From assembly GCF_029867415.1 (NCBI RefSeq), contig NC_081180.1, positions 232,242,625-232,306,624 of the forward strand: a stretch of 64,000 nt of DNA, read 5' to 3'. Shown here one piece after another: positions 11,521-22,279 of the stretch. The first letter of the stretch is position 1. The number at the start of each line of letters is the position of its first letter. A program made the position numbers and the translations under genes. The stretch is from Vicia villosa. Lineage: Eukaryota; Streptophyta; Magnoliopsida; Fabales; Fabaceae. The notes under the pieces were generated by a model that made no database searches, had not been told where the DNA came from, and saw only the letters and a list, made by a program, of their open reading frames with translations.

Positions 11521-13689
11521 GAAAGTTGGAGATTTCGTTCATTTGTTGGTACCTGTATTCTGAAAAAGGTAAGGTTAATCTTTATGCAATGTCATGATGC
11601 ATGGGTTATGTAATGAAAATGAGAGCTTTTGTATGAGTTCATTATGAGGTAATGTATGCAGTGTATGACATATGATATGTGAATATGATTTATGTTGTCT
11701 TTGATTAAGAAAGTAGATCTTTATGTCCTTGTAATTGTACTGTCTGATCTTGTCTTGAAGATGCTCAGCTGGGAATTCATGATTTCTGCTTGGAGATGAT
11801 CAGTGACTTGATGTTCCCTGATTGGTGATAAAGATATTGATAAATCATGTTGGAGGAGAGCGACAGTGTTGAAGATGTAACCTCTGTTGGGCAGCCATGT
11901 CTTTATCGAGAGCGTTTGAAGATATCTTCTTAATGATTACTCTGTGGGGATATGATCTTGTGAACCCGGCTTTGCGGGGAGACATGGGTGAAAGTTGCCC
12001 CCAGTATTATAGTAACTACTACTCGATTTAGGACACGTCACTTAAAATGTCAAACTGGACTTGTATAGATTTGCCCCAGTTAGCAGGAACTTTGAAGAGA
12101 TTCACCTCACGAGGACTTTATGAAGTGTATATTGTATGTGACATGCCCCTAGTAATTGTAAACTTAGGATGATGCCCCTGACTGTTTGGATTTTGAGAGA
12201 TTCTTGGAATCTTGACTTGATTGCCCCAGATGGATTGGGAAAGACGTGTCATGCCCCTTGTATACGTAGGAGACATTGCTTCTTGGAGTAATATTGTCTG
12301 TCGGGATAACTTTCAGTCATTAGTTGTACCCTGTGCAAGTTCTTTCTGATGCTAACATTTGAAATTATGTAGCAGAATATGTTTAATAATGAATTCATGA
12401 GATGCAATGCATACGTCTGTCTTGAGTTTTTGAAAAACATTAAAACTGGAGATGTAAAAGTGTGATGTTTGTAAAGAACATGGTATTTGTAACGACGTGA
12501 TGTTTGTAAAACGTGCTATTTGTAATAACGTGATGTTTGTAAAAAAGAAATATCAACTCAGCATTTTTGGTAAATCTTAAGGAGTCAGGATACCTTTTTG
12601 GTGACAGTATGCTTTCGAACTAACCATGCTTCAATTAGGACTTTCAAGGGTTGTAACGTGGCTTGGTTCGCGGTTTAAGAAACAAAGGATAAAGGCTCAA
12701 AGTTTATTTGTACCCACCCCTCTTCGTGATGATCTTCAGTCCTAGGCCCGGTTAATTCAACTTGTGCATTCAGGTTCCAAGAGACTTTTGGATTTGCACT
12801 TTTGATAATAACGATGGTTCACAAGCAAAGAGAACTTTTGAGATGGCAGTCACTTCTTCCTTTTGGTAGTCACAACTTTGAGTTGTTCAAGAATTTATTG
12901 ACTCTTTTTTTTCATCTTTTGATATCCCTAACTTTTGCCTGAACTGTCTATTTTGAGCTTACAGTCAGCGGGATGCCTTGATTTTTGCCTAAGTCATCTT
13001 TTGATTTTTGACTTAGCAGGCTTTTCTTTGTATATATGTTTTTTCATTTTTTTCCTTTTTTGAAAGATGTTGACTGCCTTGTTTGGTGATTGATGAACTG
13101 TCATTGGCTTTTGACTGACATCTCCAACACTTCTTTGATGTGTGCGGACGAACGCTTGTGATTGAAACCTTTGTTGAAAGGTGTACTGAATGATTCTCTT
13201 AAAATAGAATGCACAGCCAAATTAACTGAGAACTACCCTGCCCCAGGTTATGATCAAGGGTTTTAATTAGTACAAGAAAGAAACTTCTACTTCTTAGGCT
13301 CAAAGGGGTTGACGAGGGATTATCCTCCTTATATCTCCACTGTTTAGGAATTGAAACAATGCCTGTACATCATCAGCATAGTCCGCTCAAAAGCATACTG
13401 TATGAGGTTGCGGTATCATTTTCGTCATCCTCCCTCAAAAGGTATACAACTTTAGCAGGAGTTGAATATCACAAAACATATGCAAAGTAAAGACATAATT
13501 TAAAATGAATGATAGCGAAATAATTTATTCAAGACATACATATGCAATGCACTGATGATTATTAAAACAGATAATGTCTATCATGAGTCAAATGTTTAAA
13601 CAAACAGAAAAGAAACATGCAAATGAAAGTGAATCTAATGATCCAAAGTTCGTCCGTCTAGACGTCAATCAGTCTTGTCATGACTAGGC
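11521..13689 (-). other. Non-coding internal region of Ogre-like element
   Basis: No credible coding sequence on either strand. It contains a short tandem motif gtgatgtttgtaaa repeated about three times at 12461-12546 and poly-T runs near 12900-13060. It may be the remains of a longer 3' region after loss of pol. Confidence 0.6.
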
Positions 13690-14426
13690 ATAAGAGCGGT
13701 GATCACCGCTGGAGTTCCAGGAGGGTTGAACTTGATTTCTCCGTTATTGATCAGATCTTAAATCTTATTCTTTAATGTCCAGCAATTGTTTGTGTAATGT
13801 CCAGGAATGTTGGAATGGTACACGCACCTTGTATTGAGATTTATAGTAGGAGTAGAATTTGTTGGCTCGATTGCCCTGAGCGTATGGATCATATGAGTGA
13901 ATTGTTTGTCGTGGCCCAATTGTCATGATTCCATTACCGTGACTCAATTGTCATGATTCCATTATCGTGACTCAATTGTCGTGATTCCATTATCGTGACT
14001 CAATTGTCGTGATTCAGTTGTCGTGATTCCATTATCGTGGCTCAGTTGTCGTGACTCAGTTGTCGTGATTCGGTTGTCGTGACTCAGTTGTCGTGACTCG
14101 GTTGTCGTGACTCGGTTGTCGTGACTCGGTTGTCGTGACTCGGTTGTCGTGACTCGGTTGTCGTGACTCGGTTGTCGTGACTCGGTTGTCGTGGTCTTTT
14201 CTGATTTGAGTGTCATGGTTAAGTCTTTAATGGCACAATTCAACGGTTTACCATCCTTTACATCATGCTCAGGATTGTTCGAATAGTAAGCACATCTCGC
14301 CTTGTAATCGTACCCCAAGAATAGGGGCGCCTTTAATTCTTCTTTCCCCTTGGCCGGGTTAAGGATCATCCCTCGGAACTGGTTATTCTGAGCCTGAAGA
14401 TTTATGACTGATTGCTCGAGATCCAT
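13690..14426 (-). pseudogene. Ogre/Tat-like gag fragments with embedded satellite
   Basis: Minus-strand translation from 14426 starts MDLEQSVINLQAQNNQFRG, a plausible gag coiled start, then YDYKARCAYYSNNPEHDVKDGKPLNCAIKDL, which resembles the C..H..C spaced motif found near the C-terminus of Tat/Ogre gag. After a 14-bp satellite a second, better copy of the same motif appears at about 13860-13700: TRCVYHSNIPGHYTNNCWTLK followed by DLINNGEIKFNPPG. The central part of gag between start and motif is missing. The product cannot be a working capsid. Naming rests on remembered motif shape. Confidence 0.55.
13914..14194 (-). repeat. 14-bp satellite, about 20 copies, inside gag frame
   Basis: Tandem units cgtgactcggttgt and variants (gactcagttgt, gattccattat) fill about 280 bp. 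The block 14085-14194 is almost pure. Because 14 is not a multiple of three, the unit is read in all three frames and yields a 14-residue protein repeat containing TTTESRQPSHDN, without any stop codon. Confidence 0.9.
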
Positions 14427-15644
14427 TTGTGCTGAAATAAACAGCGAGGAAGGACGAGAGACCTGTTATGCGATGTTATGAATACAAATGTAATGTTTTC
14501 AAGGATCTATAGGAAATTTAGATTGGTTGCATTTTCGTCTGAAGAATTCTGAATTCCGTTTTTGAACATCCTTCTTTGAGAATCGAGCTCACCATATCGA
14601 GTGGGTCATCGCCTCTGATTCGGGAACTTCGGAATTTGAAGGTACATGGCTAGAGGAAAGTAAATCCTCTTGCCCCTTGTTAGATGCTACACCTTTGAAT
14701 CGGAAGGTATGTGGCTAGAGGAGAATAAATCCTCTTGCCCCTTGATAGGAATTTAGTCCTTGATAAGAGTACCTGAAATTGAGCGCCCTAAGTCCCTAAG
14801 ATCCTTGAAAGGGTTAGTTAACATGCTATGCTTATGATGTCATGATGTCATGATGTTATGCGGATGCAGTTCATTAGCCATAGTGTGAGATAGTAAGGGT
14901 AAACATGTCTTTTAACAAAACCTGCAAGGAAACAACAGTTAGTATGTTATGTGAATGCAGCTCATTAGGCGCAGCATAGAGTAGTGAGGGCAAACAAGTA
15001 TTTTAACAAAAACCTGCAAGGAAACAGAGGTTAGTAGCAAACACAAACAAGTCACACAAGTGCCCTTAGGTTTAGAGGCTTGCATGAAGTTCGTAGGTAA
15101 GAACCCTCCCCACTGAAGTTTAGTCGGTTCAACCTGTCCTATATAAAGATCGGGTTCTAGGGAGCTCATATCACTGATCTTTCTCGTGGGCATTGTCTCA
15201 ACATAGCGCACAATCGGCCAGCCAAAAGCATCCCTTGAGTCCGATCTCAATGAGTGTAGCATCGAGTATCAACCAGCTTCAGTCAGGAATCCAAAGCCAG
15301 CTATCTCGCTACTTCCTATAGGCCAAAGTCAAGTTCAACTAAGATTCTAAGGGCGAATTAGTGCTTGTGACACCACGCGGTAGCCAAATGTCTCCTCGAT
15401 CATATTCAAGGGCCATCAGGACAAACCAAAGCGTCGCACTAACGGTGGCCACCAGTTCAACCATAACGATACATGTCGTACAGCCTCCCTGGTCTCATGC
15501 CACATACCTAAGGTACACTAGATCCGGGTGTAGGATCTTTCACAAAGCAGAATACCCAAAACAGCCTTTAAAGATAAAGCAAACAATTCAAACAAATTTA
15601 AAGTGATCCTAGCTCTAAGGTAACCCCTCTTTTAATCGAACGCG
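14427..15644 (-). other. Leader (5' UTR) of Ogre-like element
   Basis: The region between the PBS and the gag-like start. Short frames on both strands lack domains. A near-duplicate of about 60 bp (ggtatgtggctagaggaga..aatcctcttgcccctt) occurs at 14640-14680 and 14706-14742, and another at 14860-14930 and 14940-15010. Confidence 0.5.
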
Positions 15645-15662
15645 TCCCCAGCAGAGTCGCCA
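15645..15662 (-). other. Primer-binding site
   Basis: The minus strand reads TGGCGACTCTGCTGGGGA, four bases from the inner end of the 5' LTR (15667). This is the PBS form I associate with Ogre/Tat elements (complementary to tRNA-Arg). It fixes the element's orientation as minus. Confidence 0.8.
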
Positions 15663-15666
15663 GTTC

Positions 15667-18600
15667 TGTAATACGGTGAACTGACTTTTTATCGATCGAA
15701 ATGTCGCGGTAAGCAAGAGTCGCCACCGACTTTTATTTTATCCAATTTATAGAAAGGCTAAAAGAACAGAAAAAGACCTTTTGAAAAGATTTTGAGTTCG
15801 GGGGTAAGTTATACAAAGGGAAGGTGTAAGGCACCCTTTGCATCCATGGTTATCCATGGGCTCTTAATTGCTTAGCTCACTTTGTTTGTTTGAATTATTT
15901 GAAAAGTAGTGTAGAAATTCGGATAAGAACTTTAGCTTGTAGATAAGCGTAGTCTTTTTGAAAAGTATTTGAAAATTAGTGGGAAAAAGAGTTTGAATTT
16001 GATTTTGAATTTGGACTAGAGCAAGCAATTAATAGCAACTACCCTAAGTTTGAAAATTCGTTCTTTTAGCTTTTCGAGGCGAAAGGATCTATCCATGCCA
16101 TAAAGGGCAGGAAGTCTTTCAATTGGATGTTTAAGGGTCATCGAGTAATCGTTCGCCATAAGACTGTCCCATGCCATAAAGAGGGCAGGTAGTCTAAGGG
16201 AAAGATTTAATAGTCATTAATCTTTTTAGGCATCATGCGAGGATACCTTAGCAATAGGACAATCATCTTTATTTTTCCGAGGCAACATCGAGGGACAACA
16301 TTGATGATAATGAACTTAAGGCAACATTTGTTTTGCTTTAGGTATCCTCGGAATCGAGGGATTTTGACTATTTAGTACACTTAAAGGCAGCAAGGCAACA
16401 AAGGCAACCAGAGGGATTACCCTAAAGGTGTGTGGGTGCAACAATCACGTGGTTAACTTCGATTACATTTATCTTGTAGTTAGGTGATCTATGTTCAATT
16501 CATGGTTTGCACTCCCTAAATTACTAACCACGCAGTAAAAATAATATCACAATTTAAGTGCCTTCAAGGCCAATCAATACAACCAGTAAACAGTTACATA
16601 ATAATGGGGAAGGGGACAATGGAACCAGCGGATCCCTTAATAGGGTTTGACATAAGTAATAAAAAAGTAAGGTTTAGGGTTACCAACGTCCGTAGCTTTG
16701 GCAGTTTGACAAAGCTTTGGCTTTGATTGATGAAGGTTGATGGGGCAGAGATTTGCCTTGAAGCGTGAAGCATTGACCCTGACCATTGGAGAATTGACAA
16801 CAGGAAAAGAAAGCAAGCAGTGAGTGTATTAATTATTCGAGCCCAAACCTTATTTAGGGCAAAAAAGGCAAAAAATGATGAAACAAAATAAAGGTCAAAT
16901 TAAATAAGAAAATAATAAAAACTTAGCTTTTGATTAGTGGAGCGCGTGGACTGAAGCTTCTGACGATAAACCTGAAAAGTTGGGCATAAAGAAAAAGGAT
17001 GTAGTGAGTGCATGGCTAATTCAAGGTAAAATAACAAAAATAATATTTAATCAAAATGAATAATAAAAATAAAAAGAAAGAAAAAGTTTAGAAACTTAGC
17101 TTTTTGATCTGACGGCGCACGGTCGGAAGAATTTTGATTATTAACCCTGAAAGGGCAAGGGCAAATATTTTTAGTGTAGGCATGTTCTTCGTAAACCTCC
17201 AATAGTTAATAACAATGATTAGTTTTCATACCGAAATAAAATTAGGTTTTAAAGTCATCGGTCCAACATGTAGAGTGACTGAATTAATATATATAATGAA
17301 AAATAATCGAAAGTTGATTAAGTAAGTTAAATACCCATGAAAATATTTGTTTGATTTTAAGAGTAACATTTTAATAATTTAAAAGTAATAGAAGATATAA
17401 ATAAATAAAAACAAAAAGATTGATTTAATAAATGAATAAATTAAGAAATCTTAGCTATGATTGTGTGTGGCTTGCTGGTGAGGTCTATGGTGAGCCTGCG
17501 TCTCTGCACGCGTTGGATTAGATTGGATGACAATCTGAAGGCTAGAATGTTGAGGGAGCATGGTAGTCATGCCTGAAACCCATGCATCGGATCTGCAGCT
17601 AAACAACACTTTGAAGAGAGAGAAAAAACAAATTGTCACAGCAGAGGTTCGAACTCGATCCCTCATGCTTGTGCACACGCCTATCAATCTTGCCACCAGA
17701 CCAGTTATCACTTGTTGTCTTGGTAACAATGACACAGTATAATATAGGCAATATAATGAAAAAATAAAAAATAAAAAAAAACCAAAACGCAAGACTCGCG
17801 CCCAGGAGGCTTCTTCTTCGTGGGTTGAAACAAAAACCAGATACCTTCAGCCTCGGTTCCCATTCATGGCCATAGATCCTAATCTCCATATCCTGCAAAT
17901 CATCACTAATCGAAGCAAAACAAATACCCAGATCAAGTATAAATGTCCTCACGAATTCGATGAAATCAACAATTCGGCCTAAAATTGCTCCCTACATCAA
18001 ACCCCTATTTGGAAGATTCAGAACCCTAACTATGGTGGTTTATCATATTAGCGTTTAAACCCAGATTAAACTATATAGAAACCTCACAAATTTCATCATG
18101 AACACACGTTTGCAAATAAATCACGTTAAATATGCATGAATCAATGAAATCAAATTCGAAAAAATAAGGTACAAAACCGTGAGGATTGGACGACGAATCT
18201 GAACGTGTGCGACCTTGGAGATGATTCAGATCTCTTCAGGAAACACCAGAGACACGTATTCAATCCGTAACAAGCTCCGCGGCTATGGAGATACGTTGCT
18301 GCGCGTTTTGATTGATGGTGTTGACCAGGAACGCTTCAGAAGGGACCAAGGAATTGTTTTTGATCCGCCGAAGTCCTTGAATCGGCTTCCAAGTCTCAAA
18401 ACGAATTTTCTCTCTTCTTGAACTTTTGCAATCGATATTCGCTTTTTCAGAGCCTGCAATCCTCCTCCTCTCCTTTTTGCTGAACGTGTTTTTGCTATAT
18501 ATGAGGACCAAATTAGGGTTAACATGGGCTTGGATCTTTTGTGTTTCAAGAGAGAAAATTTTTGATTAAAAGTCACATGATTTTCTTTCTATTCTTGTCC

Positions 18601-19024
18601 AATCTTTTCCCATTAATCACCAACGAATTTCCCTTGATTCACATCAATATTAGGCTTAATATTTGATTGGTAAATTAACTAAGATCATATTTTATATAAT
18701 TATCATTATTCCTTTTATTAAACTTTAAATTATAATGAAATATAATTTAAAATAAAGTAAATAATAATAATAATAATAATAATAATAAGGAAACAGATGG
18801 AGTTGTGGGCTTCTAATCCTACCATGGACATGTTTAAAAGTTCAAACTTAAGCCCATTATTACAAGATTGGACAATTAGGTTTTCATGCGTTTCTCAAAA
18901 AGTAGGCCAACTTATATCAAACATATCTCTCTCAATTTTTATCGTATGAGAGTGTTCTTGAGCTTTGTATCTTGATTTGAATTTGAATAGGAGAAAATGT
19001 ATGGGCAAATTTTGGGGTATGACA
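15667..19024 (-). repeat. Ogre-like LTR (5' LTR of the minus-strand element)
   Basis: 3358 bp, matching 7469-10821 almost base for base. Visible differences include one fewer G at about 15803, a/g at about 16621, g/t at about 16913, the A-rich run near 17765, and a longer (AAT)n near 18765-18787. The TATA-like TATATAG on the minus strand is at about 18495-18503. Confidence 0.9.
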
Positions 19025-19029
19025 TATGG

Positions 19030-20243
19030 TGATCAAGATGAAACGATCCTGATGAGGCAACCTAAAGGGTATGCCAAAAAGGGGAAGGAAGATTATGTGT
19101 GAAAGCTAAAGAGATCTTTGTATGGGCTGAAACAATATCCTCGATAGTGGAATATGAGATTTGACAAGTTCATGGCACGCATAAGTTTCCTTAGAAGTCA
19201 GTTCGACCACTGCGTTTACTTTAGATTTCGACCTGGTAATTCATTTGTTATTTTGTTGCTTTATATGGATGACATTCTCATAGCAAGCAACAATGTCGAA
19301 GATGTGACGAGGGTGAAGGCTGAACTCAATAAGGAGTTCAATATGAAGGATCTGGGAGTTGCTTCCAGGATTCTTGGAATTGACATTCGAAGAGATAGAA
19401 AGAAGTCGAAGTTATGCTTTTCTCAAGAGGCATATCTACGAAAGATTCTCGAAAAGTTTGGTATGTCGAATTTGAAGCCACTTGTGACTCCAACAAACCC
19501 TCAATTCAAGATGAGTATAGATCAGTGTCCCAGTACGGGTGTCGAAAGAGCCTATATGAATAGCATCCCATATGCTAATATAGTTGGTTCTTTGATGTAT
19601 GTTATGGTTTGTACTAGACCCGACATAGCATATGCAGTAAGTCTTGTAAGCAGGTACATGGCGAATCCTGGAAAGGCTCACTGGCAAGCATCGAAGTGGA
19701 TTTTAAGGTACATAAATGGGTCTCTGAATAGAGTCCTAATTTATGGTGGAGCCTTGGGTGAAGATAGTAAAGCAGTAATGGAAGGATATGTCGACTCTGA
19801 TTATGCAGGTTGTATGGATTCCAGAAAATCTATTTCCGGATGTTTTCACTATGTTTGGCACTACAATCAGTTGGAAAGCAACACTTCAGAAGGTTGTTTC
19901 TCTATCAACCACTGAAGCGGAGTATATTGCCCTAACTGAAGCTGTGAAAGAAGCATTGTGGCTTGAAGGTTTTTCGAAGGAGATGAAACTTCAAGGTCGA
20001 GGTATCACTGTTAAATGTGATAGTCAAAGTGCAATACACCTGTCGAAGGATTCAGCCTATCATGAGCGAACTAAGCACATCGATGTGAGGTTGCATTTCG
20101 TCAGAGGAGTAATCGAGCATGAAGAAGTCCAAGTGCTGAAGGTTTCGACAGATCGCAATGATGCTGATATGATCACCAAGTCATTGCCGAGTTGCAAGTT
20201 TTTCCACTATATGCAGTTGCTAAAGCTGCATGAAGAAAGCTAG
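19030..20243 (+). pseudogene. Ty1/copia pol fragment (RT and RNase H), broken
   Basis: Continues the copia frame cut at 7463. RT motifs include SLYGLKQYPR, the catalytic YMDDILIA (about 19264), LNKEFNMKDLG, LGIDIRRDR, YANIVGSLMYVMVCTRPDIAYAV and the tether to RNase H. RNase H motifs are YVDSDYAGCMDSRKS, VVSLSTTEAEYIAL, KEALWLEGF, CDSQSAIHL and RTKHIDVRLHFVR. There are stops near 19100 and 19147 and a frameshift around 19840, where two overlapping frames must be joined. The product would end at a TAG at about 20241, close to a polypurine tract and LTR. Confidence 0.92.
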
Positions 20244-20285
20244 TTGTTCCCTTGATGTTGTAGAGTTAGATCCAAGGTGGAGATT

Positions 20286-20727
20286 TGTGAGATATTGGAT
20301 CGAACTCTAGTATGGTCAAAGGGTAGCTTCTTGGTTCGACTGGATTAAGCATGAAGTCGAAGATTATTCACATGCTTGTGTCGAAGATGCTAGGGTTGTT
20401 AGCATGTTAAATTAGGTTTTAGTGTTTAAACCCTAATTTGTTAAGTTAGCTTGTTTTTTAAGTTGGCTTGTGTAGCGGGCCTTGTGGAAAAAGCCCATTA
20501 GTTAGTATGTTAGGTTTTATTATAAATAGCATACTAGTCTCTCATCATTGCAAAGCTGCAAATCCTAATTTAGGGTGAGAGAGGTTATTTGTTATTCTTG
20601 TAAACTTGTAATCTTGTTTTAAGAGAAAGTAAAAGAATAGCAGTTATAACCAATTCTTGTGTTCTTCTTCTTCCTTGTCCTTTATCATTCCCTTGTATTA
20701 TATGTTGTTCTTGGCATTGAATTCACA
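20286..20727 (+). mobile_element. Ty1/copia 3' LTR
   Basis: 442 bp from TGTGAGATATTGG to GAATTCACA, with 5-bp terminal inverted ends TGTGA/TCACA. It is preceded by the purine tract aaggtggagat (20274-20284) and lies just after the RNase H stop. TATAAATAG at 20521-20529 is its promoter TATA box. The target duplication cannot be checked because the 5' LTR is outside the window. Confidence 0.8.
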
Positions 20728-20879
20728 ACAATATCTTTCTCAATCCAAGTTCAACAATTTCATCCTAAACCATTAATAAAATTTATTTGATTACTTTAAC
20801 CATAAATTTCCTCAAATGAAGAATCGCATCCAGAATATTATTTTGCCTAGGGAAGACAAATAAGAACAATTGATGTGGA

Positions 20880-21640
20880 AGCTCACCATATAGGTTTTAG
20901 GGAAGCTAAATTGAGCCAAAAACCTTTGGAGCCCATATATCTCTTTATTTAAGTCCTTATTTGCTTGGAGGCTCATTCATGATAAACTTCCCTTAGATGA
21001 CAAGCTCAAGGAGAAAGATTGTAATATGTCTTTTATGTATCATCTGTGTTTCCAACACGAAAATAACACTAAACATATTTTTTTTAATTGTAAGCTTACG
21101 ACTAATATCTAGGTCTAGTTCAAAGAAAATAAGATACATATGAATACGCCTCAACTAGGAAACCCAAGTGTAATCTTGTGATCAAAGCTTTCATCATCAA
21201 TGTGTTAAATATCATCTGATACGCAAGAAACCAAGCTAGGTTCCATGGAAACTTTTTCATATGGAAAGACAACATCGCTTACATCATTACAAGGATGTCT
21301 ATCATGGACAACAATACTAAGTTAACATCCTTAGCTCAAATGTATTACTTCTCTATTCTTAAAAGGTTCAAAGTTTATATCCATCATTCTAAGACTTATT
21401 TTACCGTTGAAGTTATCCCCCCTTCATAATTATTGGTTAATACCCATAACTCTTCTTGTGGAGGAATTTTTAAGAACAGTCATTTTTTTTGGGTTGCTAT
21501 GGCAAAAAAAATTTAATATCACATTAGCCTCTAATGATGAGGTATCCAGTGTTATGAGAACTATTGAGGTTGTCCATTAGAATAATTGGACAAACTTGTA
21601 CCTTGGAACATTTGTAAAACTTTGACTTGTAACATGAACT
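20880..21640 (+). pseudogene. LINE relic: zinc-binding and RNase H region
   Basis: Translation from about 20930 gives SLFAWRLIHDKLPLDDKL then the C..C..H..C pattern of the plant LINE reverse-transcriptase zinc-binding domain (CNMSFMYHLCFQHENNTKHIFFNC). It is followed in other frames by NIIxYARNQARFHGNFF, LTSLAQMYYFSILKRFKVYIH and a weak RNase H start (SCGGIFKNSHFFWV). Stops and frameshifts are numerous and the EN and RT domains are absent, which is typical of a 5'-truncated LINE. Confidence 0.7.
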
Positions 21641-22279
21641 TTTTTTATTTCTCGCATTTTTAGGAAAGAAACCCAATGTGCAGATATCTTATTTAATTAT
21701 TCTTGAGTTTAATGTTTTTTTGACAAGCCAAAAATGAAAATTAGATACATATGGATTTTTTTATTGTTAGTCTGCTGATATGATCTAGGACAATTATTGA
21801 ACTTAGTAATTAACTAGGAATAGGTAATCATAAATTGTTGCTTTTGAATTAATGTACATAGAATTTCTAATTTAACTTGGAATTGACCTAAATAATTAGG
21901 GAATTATTGGGTAAATAATGAGTTATACACCAAGGAATTAAGTGCATTGGTCTTGTTAATTCGCAGTAAGATAATAATTTAATTTCAATTTAATAAATAC
22001 ACAGTTCATTAACAAGTATAATAAGGGGATTCGATATAAAAGACCTAATCATTTTTCTCATCTTGAATTTATTCTCTTAGTTTTCTCGTTCTTGTTTTGA
22101 AACCAGATAAAATCAAACCCCCTCATTGTTATTATTTTAATTCTCACATCATTACTTTGTTAAATTACAATTCTCCTAGATACGGTCTTTTTAACTATTA
22201 CTTCGACACTATCGATACATTTGCCGAAAGGTCATTGGTGACTAATGTTACCTAGGACAAATCGACATCGGACAAAATT
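21641..22279. other. AT-rich spacer, no gene
   Basis: No coding sequence. The end (about 22040-22260: aaccccctcattgtt, ctagatacggtc, catttgccgaaaggtc) has the look of the U5 end of a gypsy LTR, but no partner repeat, PBS or duplication was found. Confidence 0.4.

Larger units (their letters stand above)
7469..19024 (-). mobile_element. Ogre-like element, complete ends, no pol (non-autonomous)
   Basis: Two long direct repeats (7469-10821 and 15667-19024) bracket a 4845-bp internal region. The 5-bp duplication tatgg flanks the element (7464-7468 and 19025-19029) and splits copia pol. In minus-strand reading the order is LTR, PBS TGGCGACTCTGCTGGGGA (15645-15662), leader, gag-like fragments, minisatellites, purine tract, LTR. 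No protease, RT, RNase H or integrase motif is visible, so mobilisation would need proteins from another element. The PBS is the type I recall for Ogre/Tat elements (tRNA-Arg). LTRs differ by only two or three substitutions that I can spot plus small homopolymer and (AAT)n changes, so insertion looks recent. Confidence 0.88.

Noticed and set aside
13914..14194. CRISPR or telomere-like array.
   Set aside because: Head-to-tail 14-bp satellite with no spacers and no telomere motif.
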